Source: UBA1181 sp045600225
Lineage (GTDB): Bacteria; Bacteroidota; Bacteroidia; Bacteroidales; Paludibacteraceae
Reading direction: 5' to 3'
Assembly: GCA_045600225.1 (NCBI GenBank)
Contig: JAZRXL010000072.1
Location: 1 to 64,000 of the forward strand
DNA length: 64,000 bases
The translations under genes were made by a program, and so were the position numbers. Shown here in pieces: positions 1 to 6,067 of this stretch (the stretch's first letter is position 1; every line of letters starts with the position of its first letter). Under the pieces are notes generated by a model. That model was given only the letters and a program-made list of their open reading frames with translations. It had not been told where the DNA came from and made no database searches.

Positions 1-467
1 CATTCGCTATGTTGCCATTCTGTGGTTACAACATGGGTGACTACTTCCAACACTGGATCGACATGGAGAAGTTGCCACAAGCTAAGGGTGGTAAGAACAT
101 GCCTAAGATCTTCTTCGTAAACTGGTTCCGTCGTGACAAGAGCAACAAGGCTCTTCCTGCAGGATTCTTGTGGCCAGGTTACGGTGATAACAGCCGTGTA
201 TTGGCTTACATCTTCGATCGTTGCAACGGTCAAGGTGAGACAGTTGACACTCCAATCGGAAAGGTACCTGCTAAGGGTGCTATCAACATCGAGGGTCTTG
301 ACTCTTGCTGGAACGAGAAGACAATGGAGCAAGTTTTGGCTGTTAACGTTGACGAGTGGAAGGACGAGGTTGAGCGTATCGAGGAGCACTATGCTAAGTT
401 CGCTGGACACCTTCCAAAGGAGTTGAGCGATCGCTTGGCTATCTTGAAGCAACGTCTTGGAATGTAA
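1..467 (+). CDS. pckG: GTP-type phosphoenolpyruvate carboxykinase, C-terminal part
   Basis: Partial gene: the reading frame is open from the left edge of the window and ends at TAA 465-467, giving about 154 C-terminal residues of a protein that is usually near 600. The enzyme interconverts oxaloacetate and PEP with GTP/GDP in the cytosol. The motif NWFRRDK followed by FLWPGYGDNSRVL is characteristic of the GTP-dependent class and is unlike the ATP class. Codon choice is strongly biased (AAG, GGT, TTC, AAC), as in highly expressed genes. A strong terminator follows. An ATP-type enzyme lies about 5.6 kb downstream, so the genome has both classes. Family call is firm; the upstream part is not visible. 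Confidence 0.93.
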   Translation, partial: FAMLPFCGYNMGDYFQHWIDMEKLPQAKGGKNMPKIFFVNWFRRDKSNKALPAGFLWPGYGDNSRVLAYIFDRCNGQGETVDTPIGKVPAKGAINIEGLDSCWNEKTMEQVLAVNVDEWKDEVERIEEHYAKFAGHLPKELSDRLAILKQRLGM

Positions 468-520
468 TTCCGTAAGGGTAACCCTCGTGGTTGACCGAGA
501 CAGAATATAACTTAATAAGA

Positions 521-552
521 AAGCCGCATCCAAATTGGGTGCGGCTTTTTTA
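521..552 (+). terminator. Rho-independent terminator of the GTP-PEPCK gene
   Basis: An 11-bp stem (AAGCCGCATCC / GGGTGCGGCTT, one G-U pair) with loop AAATT runs straight into T6. The same stem with a different loop recurs at 2620-2650. Confidence 0.9.
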
Positions 553-570
553 TTGCGTTTTGGGTATCCA

Positions 571-602
571 TTTGGATATATCTTAAAAAAAATCTATTTT
601 TG
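571..602 (+). promoter_or_regulatory. Bacteroidota-type promoter of the toxin-antitoxin-like pair
   Basis: TTTG at 571-574, 20-nt spacer, TATTTTTG at 595-602, which matches the TAnnTTTG -7 element. It lies 20 nt upstream of the ATG at 623. GGAGGA between promoter and ATG is an unusually good Shine-Dalgarno sequence for this genome. The same layout, with the same 20-nt spacing, is preserved at 2679-2710. Confidence 0.8.
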
Positions 603-622
603 TAGGGAAGGAGGACTCAATT

Positions 623-805
623 ATGCCAGAAGAAGTACTGAATAAATACAGGCTGACCAGCATGGAAGAACCAACAGATGAGATGTTGGCTCATATTATG
701 CATGAGGTTGCGGAGGAGGCGAAGGAAAAATCTCAGGAGGCTCACCGTCGTTTCTTTGATGAAATAAGGGCGTTGACAAATAGCTATGGTGACAAGAGAG
801 CATAA
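623..805 (+). CDS. Small acidic protein, putative antitoxin partner of the zeta-like toxin
   Basis: 60 residues, rich in Glu and predicted helical (EVAEEAKEKSQEAHRRFFDE, residues 30-49). The downstream zeta-like kinase begins inside this gene with a 20-bp overlap, so the two are translationally coupled, as usual for toxin-antitoxin pairs. It has its own promoter and a clear GGAGGA ribosome site. I recognise no named family. The antitoxin role is inferred from size, order and overlap only; its sequence does not resemble the classical epsilon antitoxin that I can recall. A truncated, diverged copy of the first 26 codons is present at 2731. Confidence 0.75.
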   Translation: MPEEVLNKYRLTSMEEPTDEMLAHIMHEVAEEAKEKSQEAHRRFFDEIRALTNSYGDKRA

Positions 806-1391
806 ACCCGTCTTGATTGTTATTGCAGGACCTAATGGTTCAGGAAAAACATCGGTCACTTCCAAAATTCTCAGACATGAATGGATGGAAGATGCTGTGT
901 ACATCAATCCCGACACTATTGCACAAGAGAAATTTGGAGATTGGAATTCTCCTGTAGCAATTCGTCAATCGATTGAATATTGTGAGAATCTAAGAGAAGA
1001 GTGCTTGAGAAATAAGCAAAGTTTGATCTTTGAGACAGTTCTATCTAGAACAGATAAAGTTGATTTTGTCAAACGCGCAATTGACAATGGCTTTTTTGTG
1101 CGGCTTTTTTTTGTTAGTACGCAGTCGCCAACAATCAATGCTAGTAGAATCGCATCCAGAGTGATGGAAGGAGGACATGATGTTCCTATCACGAAAATCA
1201 TCTCTCGATTTCAGAAATCAATTGCGAATGCCAGTATTTTAAGTAAATTGGTTGATCGCACCTATTTCTACGACAACTCCATTGACAATGAAGACGCAAA
1301 ATTGCTTTTCCGTCTTTCGGAAGGCAAGTTGGCGAAGCAATATACAGACAAGATTCCGGAATGGGCAAGTATAATTTTAAACTTGATTTAA
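786..1391 (+). CDS. Zeta-toxin-family P-loop kinase
   Basis: 201 residues. The Walker A motif GPNGSGKT is at about residues 15-22, followed by INPD near residue 42, FETVLS near 88 and the zeta-toxin signature RVMEGGHDVP near 127-136. Classical zeta toxins phosphorylate UDP-N-acetylglucosamine and block peptidoglycan synthesis; whether this chromosomal homologue does so is unknown. It could also be a benign kinase of the same fold. The start at 786 lies inside the upstream 60-residue gene. The length fits the short chromosomal Bacteroidota members of the family. A remnant of its 3' part lies at 2809-2883. Confidence 0.85.
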   Translation: MVTREHKPVLIVIAGPNGSGKTSVTSKILRHEWMEDAVYINPDTIAQEKFGDWNSPVAIRQSIEYCENLREECLRNKQSLIFETVLSRTDKVDFVKRAIDNGFFVRLFFVSTQSPTINASRIASRVMEGGHDVPITKIISRFQKSIANASILSKLVDRTYFYDNSIDNEDAKLLFRLSEGKLAKQYTDKIPEWASIILNLI

Positions 1392-1443
1392 CGAAGAGGC
1401 GGAGAGACTGCGTATAGGCCAAAATTATCATACAAAAAGCCAC

Positions 1444-1467
1444 ATCTGCACAGGCGCAGGATTTTTT
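1444..1467 (+). terminator. Possible weak terminator after the zeta-like gene
   Basis: A short imperfect stem (ATCTGC / GCAGGAT with one bulged G, loop ACAGGC) leads into T6 at 1462-1467. The stem is short, so this is tentative. Confidence 0.35.
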
Positions 1468-1480
1468 ATGTTGCAAGATG

Positions 1481-1512
1481 TTTGGAAGTGTGTTGTCCTA
1501 TTTGTACTTTTG
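1481..1512 (+). promoter_or_regulatory. Bacteroidota-type promoter
   Basis: TTTG 1481-1484, 20-nt spacer, TACTTTTG 1505-1512. This perfect-consensus promoter points at the small reading frame that starts at ATG 1538. Confidence 0.75.
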
Positions 1513-1537
1513 CATATCATCCCAAAAACATCGAACT

Positions 1538-1699
1538 ATGGAGACCTCAAATAAGGCTATGCATTCTAAAGGGACTCTTAGCCTCAGTTTTTTCAAAAAA
1601 AAGAAGTCTGAGAACACAAAAGTGCTATCCGAGGAAAACAAACTCTTTGTAGAAAATTCCCGCCGTAATGCGGCATTAACTTTTTCCAAGAAGATCTGA
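1538..1699 (+). CDS. Hypothetical 53-residue protein, possibly frameshifted
   Basis: The ATG lies 25 nt downstream of a consensus promoter, which is why I prefer it to an earlier in-frame TTG at 1478 that precedes the promoter. The product is basic and Lys/Ser-rich (FFKKKKSENTKVL, residues 18-30). I recognise no family. A second open frame in another phase (1693-1824, about 43 codons, Lys/Ile/Asn-rich) overlaps its end. Joining the two would give a protein of about 95 residues, so the gene may be broken by a frameshift near 1690. Evidence that either part is translated is limited to the promoter. Confidence 0.4.
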   Translation: METSNKAMHSKGTLSLSFFKKKKSENTKVLSEENKLFVENSRRNAALTFSKKI

Positions 1700-1893
1700 T
1701 ACGAAGCACCATCAAATGTCAGTTGTTGGTCGATAATATAGAAAACGATGTAAAAAAGATAGGAACGTTAAAAAAATTCTATTTCAACGTAGTTGTCAAA
1801 AAGATAAAATTGATTAATTTTTAAGAAACAGAAATACAGTCTTATTACATAGTATAATTTGAGCTTAACGCTCCTATTCTCGAAAAGATAAAA

Positions 1894-1994
1894 TCCGCCA
1901 AATTTTAACGACAAGAGGATAAGCGATGCGGGAGGTTCACACCGTAGGGTGTGGACCGTTTCGTGCTTGTTCATTGTCAGCGGTTCTTGGCGGA
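1894..1994 (+). other. Structured leader upstream of the HTH gene
   Basis: An outer 8-bp helix pairs TCCGCCAA (1894-1901) with TTGGCGGA (1987-1994). It encloses a strong hairpin: GGTTCACACC (1934-1943), loop GTAG, GGTGTGGACC (1948-1957), ten pairs with one G-U. The motif GGTTCAC appears again at 2029, just before the HTH start codon. It may be a folded 5' leader, a small RNA or an operator. The flanking 1700-1890 is AT-rich, and I see nothing in it beyond the second-phase frame noted under 1538. Confidence 0.45.
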
Positions 1995-2042
1995 GCCTTT
2001 CTTTTCTGAATAAGCAATTAACGAACGGTTCACGCTTTTTTT

Positions 2043-2276
2043 ATGAACGCAAACGAAGAAATACACATAGGCGAAATCATCAAGCAAGTGATGAAAGACC
2101 AGGGGCGTAGTCCCTCTTGGTTGGCAAAGAACCTGTGCTGTAACCGAGACAATGTTTATAAAATCTACAAACGCAGTCAGATAGATACATCCTTGCTTTT
2201 TAAAATCTCTTTGTTGCTAGGATACAACTTCTTTGCCGTCTACCATTCAGAATACGAGAGAATAAAAAATAGATAA
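2043..2276 (+). CDS. Small XRE-like helix-turn-helix protein
   Basis: 77 residues. Residues 8-60 fit a lambda-repressor-like helix-turn-helix: a helix (IGEIIKQVMKDQ), then SWLAKNLCCNRDNVYKIYKR as the two-helix DNA-reading unit, then SLLFKISLLLGYNFF. A short tail follows and there is no second domain, so it would act as a DNA-binding regulator or as an antitoxin-type repressor. No partner toxin gene is adjacent. Proteins of this size and N-terminus are common in Bacteroidales, but their targets are not known to me. The start follows a T6 run with no ribosome site. The upstream structured segment may be its operator or leader. Confidence 0.75.
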   Translation: MNANEEIHIGEIIKQVMKDQGRSPSWLAKNLCCNRDNVYKIYKRSQIDTSLLFKISLLLGYNFFAVYHSEYERIKNR

Positions 2277-2415
2277 GATTTGTATTCTTTTTGGATACAT
2301 GCGTTCCTTTCGTCTGCGTATTTTTCAGCATATCTTTGCTTTAGATCATTGCTTCTGGTGATTCTAGCGGATGCCGAAAAGCTTATAGAGTAGGTGGATT
2401 TAAATATATAAGATT

Positions 2416-2610
2416 ATGTATATTGTATCATGGGATGAACCAGGCAAGCTATTTGGTTCTACAAGTCAAACAAAAAAGTTTAGTGATAGCGAAGAAGATG
2501 AAGCTTATAAGTTTTATGAACACAAGAAAAAAGAAGCTTCGGGATGGACTCTTAGTTCTTTAAATCCGTTGGGAAGTAAAGTAGAGAATGTCAGAATAAA
2601 AAAGCTATAA
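2416..2610 (+). CDS. Hypothetical 64-residue protein
   Basis: A small hydrophilic protein rich in Lys, Glu and Ser, with aromatic residues at the start (MYIVSWDEPGKLFG) and no signal peptide or membrane segment. I recognise no family. Support for it being real: an uninterrupted frame from ATG to TAA, a strong terminator 10 nt after the stop, and codon use that looks coding. I see no consensus promoter in 2277-2415. Confidence 0.55.
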   Translation: MYIVSWDEPGKLFGSTSQTKKFSDSEEDEAYKFYEHKKKEASGWTLSSLNPLGSKVENVRIKKL

Positions 2611-2619
2611 TTTTATCAT

Positions 2620-2650
2620 AAGCCGCATCCGCTTGGGTGCGGCTTTTTAT
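2620..2650 (+). terminator. Rho-independent terminator
   Basis: AAGCCGCATCC / GGGTGCGGCTT stem with loop GCTT, followed by a T run. The stem is identical to the one at 521-552. In both places the stem precedes a promoter and a copy of the 60-residue antitoxin-like gene, so it may be part of the duplicated unit. Confidence 0.88.
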
Positions 2651-2678
2651 GTTTCTGTTTTATACGTCTGGGGAGTCA

Positions 2679-2710
2679 TTTGGATTTGTCTTTGAAAAAT
2701 TTTACTTTTG
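2679..2710 (+). promoter_or_regulatory. Promoter of the degenerate toxin-antitoxin copy
   Basis: TTTG 2679-2682, 20-nt spacer, TACTTTTG 2703-2710, then GGAGGAC before ATG 2731. It is equivalent to 571-602 and still looks intact although the genes behind it are ruined. Confidence 0.7.
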
Positions 2711-2730
2711 TAGAAAAGGAGGACTCGATT

Positions 2731-2883
2731 ATGCCAGAAGAAATACTAAACAAATACAGGCTGACCAGCATGGAAGAACCAACAGATGAAATGTTGGCTC
2801 AAATTATCTATGACAACTCCATTGTCAATGAAGATGCAAAATAGCTTTCCCGTCTTTCGGAAGGCAAACTAACGAAGCAATAT
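2731..2883 (+). pseudogene. Deletion remnant of a second antitoxin/zeta-toxin pair
   Basis: The first 26 codons match the start of the 60-residue gene at 623 (72 of 78 nt identical). Sequence then jumps directly to the equivalent of toxin codon 162 and follows the toxin for 25 codons (66 of 75 nt identical to 1269-1343). About 568 nt equivalent to 701-1268 are missing. The junction is in frame with the antitoxin start, so 37 codons are still readable up to TAG 2842, which replaces a toxin Leu codon. This is a decayed paralogous copy; a short fusion peptide could still be made from the intact promoter and ribosome site. Confidence 0.85.
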
Positions 2884-2897
2884 TTATTGATGCATAT

Positions 2898-2928
2898 TTT
2901 GAGCGATTATATAAATGTATTATCTTCG
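2898..2928 (+). promoter_or_regulatory. Promoter of the TM2 gene
   Basis: TTTG 2898-2901, 19-nt spacer, TATCTTCG 2921-2928 (one change from TAnnTTTG), 55 nt upstream of the start. Confidence 0.6.
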
Positions 2929-2983
2929 CAATGTTTTGTATAGGATAAAAGGTTGCGCACGACACAAAAGAGTGTAATGAGAT

Positions 2984-3307
2984 ATGAATAAAAAGTCAAA
3001 AGGTGTAGCGTACTCGCTTTGGTTGATTGGTTTGTTTGGTGTCCTTGGTTTACATCGTTTTTATTTAGGTAAGATAGGAACAGGTATTCTTTGGCTGCTT
3101 ACTGGTGGCGTATTTGGTGTAGGAGCAATTATTGATCTATTCACACTTGGAGGAAAAGTAGATCAATATAACTTGAAGGCAGAAAATGAAGAGTTTAAAA
3201 AAGAGATGAGAGATACTCAGTTGAACACTCAGCGTATGGTGAATAATTTAGCATCTGTGTCTGTTGCTCAGGCAATCAATAAGAGTGAGAATGTGCAAAA
3301 TGAATAA
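2984..3307 (+). CDS. TM2-domain membrane protein
   Basis: 107 residues. Residues 5-60 are a TM2 domain: two hydrophobic helices joined by the conserved turn GLHRFYLGK (about 21-29), ending IIDLFTLG. The remainder is a charged, probably coiled cytoplasmic tail (KAENEEFKKEMRDTQ). TM2 proteins are small inner-membrane proteins without an agreed biochemical role in bacteria. The gene stands alone, with its own promoter and a terminator. The family call is firm, the function unknown. Confidence 0.88.
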   Translation: MNKKSKGVAYSLWLIGLFGVLGLHRFYLGKIGTGILWLLTGGVFGVGAIIDLFTLGGKVDQYNLKAENEEFKKEMRDTQLNTQRMVNNLASVSVAQAINKSENVQNE

Positions 3308-3361
3308 ATGGTCAGAAGACAGAGTAGATTCTTCTATAGATTCTGAGAATATATTTTAGAG

Positions 3362-3396
3362 AGCCCCGAAAGTCAAACATTCAACTTTCGGGGCTT
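3362..3396 (+). terminator. Terminator-like hairpin after the TM2 gene
   Basis: A perfect 12-bp stem (AGCCCCGAAAGT / ACTTTCGGGGCT) with a 10-nt loop. The following T run is weak. Confidence 0.7.
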
Positions 3397-3520
3397 ATAA
3401 TTATCCATTATTAAGATTCATGAATGGCGTTATGTTCTGATTCTGAGGGCATGATCGAGTGTTTGGTCGATAATATATTCATGTTCGTCCAGAATAGTTT
3501 ACGGTTTGATTTTAGATTTC

Positions 3521-3528
3521 TACATTTG
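3521..3528 (+). promoter_or_regulatory. -7 element upstream of the Cys/His-rich lipoprotein
   Basis: TACATTTG matches TAnnTTTG exactly. The -33 position carries TTTA rather than TTTG (3498-3501). Confidence 0.55.
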
Positions 3529-3557
3529 GCTCGTTAAACTTCTAAAACAAATTGCTT

Positions 3558-4070
3558 ATGGTATCGAAATTTTTAAAAGTGTTGTTTCCTTGCGTATTAG
3601 CGATGTTCTTTGTAACATCATGTTGCAATTGTGATAAAGAGGGTTGCAAGTGCCAATGTAAGGATAAAAAAGAGTGTGTAAAATCTGATGATCAATGTCC
3701 TTCTAAATGTGACGGGCCAATGATGCGTCCTGGTTGCCCTGATGGACCTCAGGAAGTCATGTGCCCTAAGAAAAAAGAGAGATGCGATAAATGGATGAAG
3801 TTTGATAGTCTTTCTGCTGATGAGCAAAAAGCCTTGCTTCAAGAAATGAAATCAGACATCGACAAAAGAGAGGCTGAGATGGCTGCAAAGAAGGCAGAAA
3901 TGGAGCAAAAATGGGCTAATTTCGAGAGCTTGTCTATCGAAGAGCAAAAGATGTTGATAGGAATGAAAATGGGAGGTCCTAGGATGTGTCCTATGCAAGG
4001 AAAATTTGCTCCTCATCATGGAGACAGAGAAGGAAGGCATGGACATCATGGACATCGCGGAGAAAAATAG
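3558..4070 (+). CDS. Cys- and His-rich lipoprotein, possible metal binder
   Basis: The ATG at 3558 is preferred over a TTG two codons earlier. 170 residues. The signal peptide ends in the lipobox FVTSC (about residues 18-22), so the protein should be lipid-anchored. The mature N-terminus has a dense cluster of cysteines (CCNCDKEGCKCQCKDKKEC, residues 22-40) with more to about residue 80. The middle has two related segments, WMKFDSLSADEQKALL and WANFESLSIEEQKMLI, flanking a Lys/Glu/Ala helix, reminiscent of Spy/LTXXQ-type periplasmic helices. The tail is His/Gly-rich (HHGDREGRHGHHGHRGEK). Metal binding is inferred from this composition; I recognise no named family. The gene is monocistronic. 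Confidence 0.75.
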   Translation: MVSKFLKVLFPCVLAMFFVTSCCNCDKEGCKCQCKDKKECVKSDDQCPSKCDGPMMRPGCPDGPQEVMCPKKKERCDKWMKFDSLSADEQKALLQEMKSDIDKREAEMAAKKAEMEQKWANFESLSIEEQKMLIGMKMGGPRMCPMQGKFAPHHGDREGRHGHHGHRGEK

Positions 4071-4111
4071 GAAGCGAACTAATACTGTACTGTAAAATAA
4101 ACTACTTTTCT

Positions 4112-4147
4112 AAACTGTCATCCGATATTGGATGGCAGTTTTTTTTA
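4112..4147 (+). terminator. Rho-independent terminator
   Basis: AAACTGTCATCC / GGATGGCAGTTT stem (one G-U pair), 6-nt loop, then a run of eight T. Confidence 0.85.
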
Positions 4148-4166
4148 TTCTGTTTTGATTTTGTAT

Positions 4167-4174
4167 TATCTTTG
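4167..4174 (+). promoter_or_regulatory. -7 element of the ammonia-lyase gene
   Basis: TATCTTTG is an exact match to TAnnTTTG. The -33 box is degenerate (TTTA). It implies a leader of roughly 110 nt, containing no hairpin that I could identify. Confidence 0.55.
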
Positions 4175-4290
4175 TGGGTGTAAAAAGTGTGAAGGAACTC
4201 TCTATGGTATCTGCATTGATTACACGGAGTTCCAATGTTAAACAATAGATTTTTGGGAATATTGCATATTCCTTTTAAAAGATTGTAACG

Positions 4291-5820
4291 ATGCAAAAAG
4301 AATTGGAATACATCTCTTTGGAAGATATAAAGTCGATATTGTTTGAGAAAACAGATATTGCGTTCACTTCTGCTATTATGAATCGTGTCAAGAAAAGTTA
4401 TGACTTCTTGGTAGACTTTTCTAAAAATCGTGTGATTTATGGCATTAACACTGGATTTGGACCAATGGCTCAATATCGTGTAAGTGACGAAGAGAGGGAA
4501 CAATTGCAATATAACATTATTCGTAGCCACTCAGCTGGAGCGGGAAAGCCTCTTCCAAACATATATGTCAAGGCAGCTATGATTGCGCGTATTGGAACCT
4601 TTATTCAGGGAGAGTCGGGTGTGCATCCGGAATTGGTAGAGTTGTTGGCTAATTTTATCAATAAGGATATTTATCCGTTCATTCCAGAACACGGAAGTGT
4701 TGGATCAAGTGGTGATTTAGTTCAATTAGCACACATGGCTCTTACGCTCATTGGAGAGGGAGAGGTAAACTATGAAGGCAAATTCCAGCCTGCATCTGAT
4801 GTTTTGAAGAAGTTGGGGTTAAAACCAATAGGTATACATGTGAGAGAAGGTTTGTCTGTTACCAATGGAACATCCTTTATGACTGGTATCGGATTGGTGA
4901 ATTTGTTTGACGCTCAGAAACTATTGCAATGGGCAGTTATTGCTTCTGTAATGGTAAATGAGATAGCCTCTTCTTATGATGACTTGATGAGCGAGAAGTT
5001 GAACCTTGTACGTCGCCAGCCAGGTCAGAGCGAGATTGCCAAGATGATGAGAGAGTGGAGTGAAGGCAGCCAATGCTTGTTGAGTAGGGAAAAGGCCTTG
5101 TATGATGGAGGCCACCAAGACGAAGCTGTATTCAAGCATAAGGTTCAACCATACTATTCGTTACGATGTGTTCCTCAGATATTAGGACCAGTTCTTGAAA
5201 CATTGCAAAATGTGGCAAGAGTGTTGGAGAATGAGGTGAATTCTGCAACAGATAATCCAATAGTGGATGTTGATACGCAGACAGTTTACCATGGAGGTAA
5301 TTTCCACGGAGATTATGTCTCGTTTGAAATGGATAAGTTGAAGATTGCCATCACCAAGTTGACGATGTTGATGGAGCGTCAGATGAACTATTTGTTCCAC
5401 GATCGCATCAATGGTATTCTTCCTCCGTTTGTCAATATGGGAGTGTTGGGATTGAATTATGGAATGCAGGCCTGTCAGTTTACTGCTACTTCAACTACGG
5501 CAGAGTGCCAGACATTGTCGAATCCTATGTATGTTCACTCTATTCCAAATAACAATGATAATCAGGATGTGGTGAGTATGGGAACCAATTCGGCATTGTT
5601 GGCAAAGCGAGTGGTCGAGAATGCGTTTCAGGTTATGTCCATTCACTTTATGTCGATCGTTCAAGGTGTGGATTGCTTGGATGCTGCAAATAGATTGTCT
5701 CCAAAAACAAAGGCGATTTATGATGAAATAAGAGCGTTCTTCCCTAAGTTCGTGGATGATACTACCAAATATGGTGAAATAGCAAGGATGGAGGAGTATT
5801 TGCGAGGTAAGAAGTTTTAA
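4291..5820 (+). CDS. MIO-type aromatic amino acid ammonia-lyase (HAL/PAL/TAL family; tyrosine-lyase-like)
   Basis: 509 residues, full length for the family. It removes ammonia non-oxidatively from His, Tyr or Phe using a self-made MIO cofactor. Visible: catalytic Tyr50 in YGINTGFGP, substrate-selector region IRSHSAG (about 77-83), the MIO site GSVGSSGDL with the tripeptide S139-S140-G141 where most homologues have ASG, and NQDVVSMGTNSA near the C-terminus. From memory the sequence closely follows the Flavobacterium johnsoniae tyrosine ammonia-lyase, including YGxNTGFGPMAQYR and RSHS. No other hut gene is near, so histidine catabolism is not supported by context; tyrosine to p-coumarate is the better guess. 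Automated pipelines would probably call it hutH. The gene is monocistronic with its own terminator. Confidence 0.85.
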   Translation: MQKELEYISLEDIKSILFEKTDIAFTSAIMNRVKKSYDFLVDFSKNRVIYGINTGFGPMAQYRVSDEEREQLQYNIIRSHSAGAGKPLPNIYVKAAMIARIGTFIQGESGVHPELVELLANFINKDIYPFIPEHGSVGSSGDLVQLAHMALTLIGEGEVNYEGKFQPASDVLKKLGLKPIGIHVREGLSVTNGTSFMTGIGLVNLFDAQKLLQWAVIASVMVNEIASSYDDLMSEKLNLVRRQPGQSEIAKMMREWSEGSQCLLSREKALYDGGHQDEAVFKHKVQPYYSLRCVPQILGPVLETLQNVARVLENEVNSATDNPIVDVDTQTVYHGGNFHGDYVSFEMDKLKIAITKLTMLMERQMNYLFHDRINGILPPFVNMGVLGLNYGMQACQFTATSTTAECQTLSNPMYVHSIPNNNDNQDVVSMGTNSALLAKRVVENAFQVMSIHFMSIVQGVDCLDAANRLSPKTKAIYDEIRAFFPKFVDDTTKYGEIARMEEYLRGKKF

Positions 5821-5841
5821 TTAAAGAAATAAAAAATAGAG

Positions 5842-5880
5842 AAGGGAAGTGTGTTTGTTTGACGCGCTTCCCTTTCTTTT
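5842..5880 (+). terminator. Rho-independent terminator of the ammonia-lyase gene
   Basis: AAGGGAAG pairs with CTTCCCTT, extended by G-U pairs, followed by TTCTTTTT. Confidence 0.8.
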
Positions 5881-5978
5881 TGCTGAAATACGAAAAAAAG
5901 TGATAATATCCCTAAATATTTTAGGAGGATGCACGAGAAAAAACGATTTTCGCATAGAATATTTAATTTTTTTTTTAC

Positions 5979-6014
5979 TAAATTTGCGAAGATAGTTAGG
6001 TCTACGCGAAGACC
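5979..6014 (+). promoter_or_regulatory. pckA promoter (-7) and leader hairpin
   Basis: TAAATTTG at 5979-5986 fits the -7 consensus; no clear -33 box. Shortly after the expected transcript start, GGTCT (5999-6003) pairs with AGACC (6010-6014), a 5' hairpin that could protect the mRNA. The leader is about 75 nt and otherwise AT-rich. Confidence 0.6.
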
Positions 6015-6067
6015 AATTCATCTGGAGAATATTAACAATTAAAATATAATCAATAAATTAAGTAAGC

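Noticed and set aside
1724..3480. A 15-nt string TTGGTCGATAATATA present near 1724 and again near 3463
   Set aside because: Both are in AT-rich noncoding sequence; no similarity extends beyond the 15 nt, and a match of this length is expected by chance in 64 kb.
520..4100. Insertion sequence or prophage boundaries in the accessory patch
   Set aside because: No transposase, integrase, terminal inverted repeats or target duplications were seen.
4291..5820. Calling the ammonia-lyase HutH of a histidine-degradation operon
   Set aside because: No hutU, hutI or regulator is adjacent, and the motifs are closer to a flavobacterial tyrosine ammonia-lyase.
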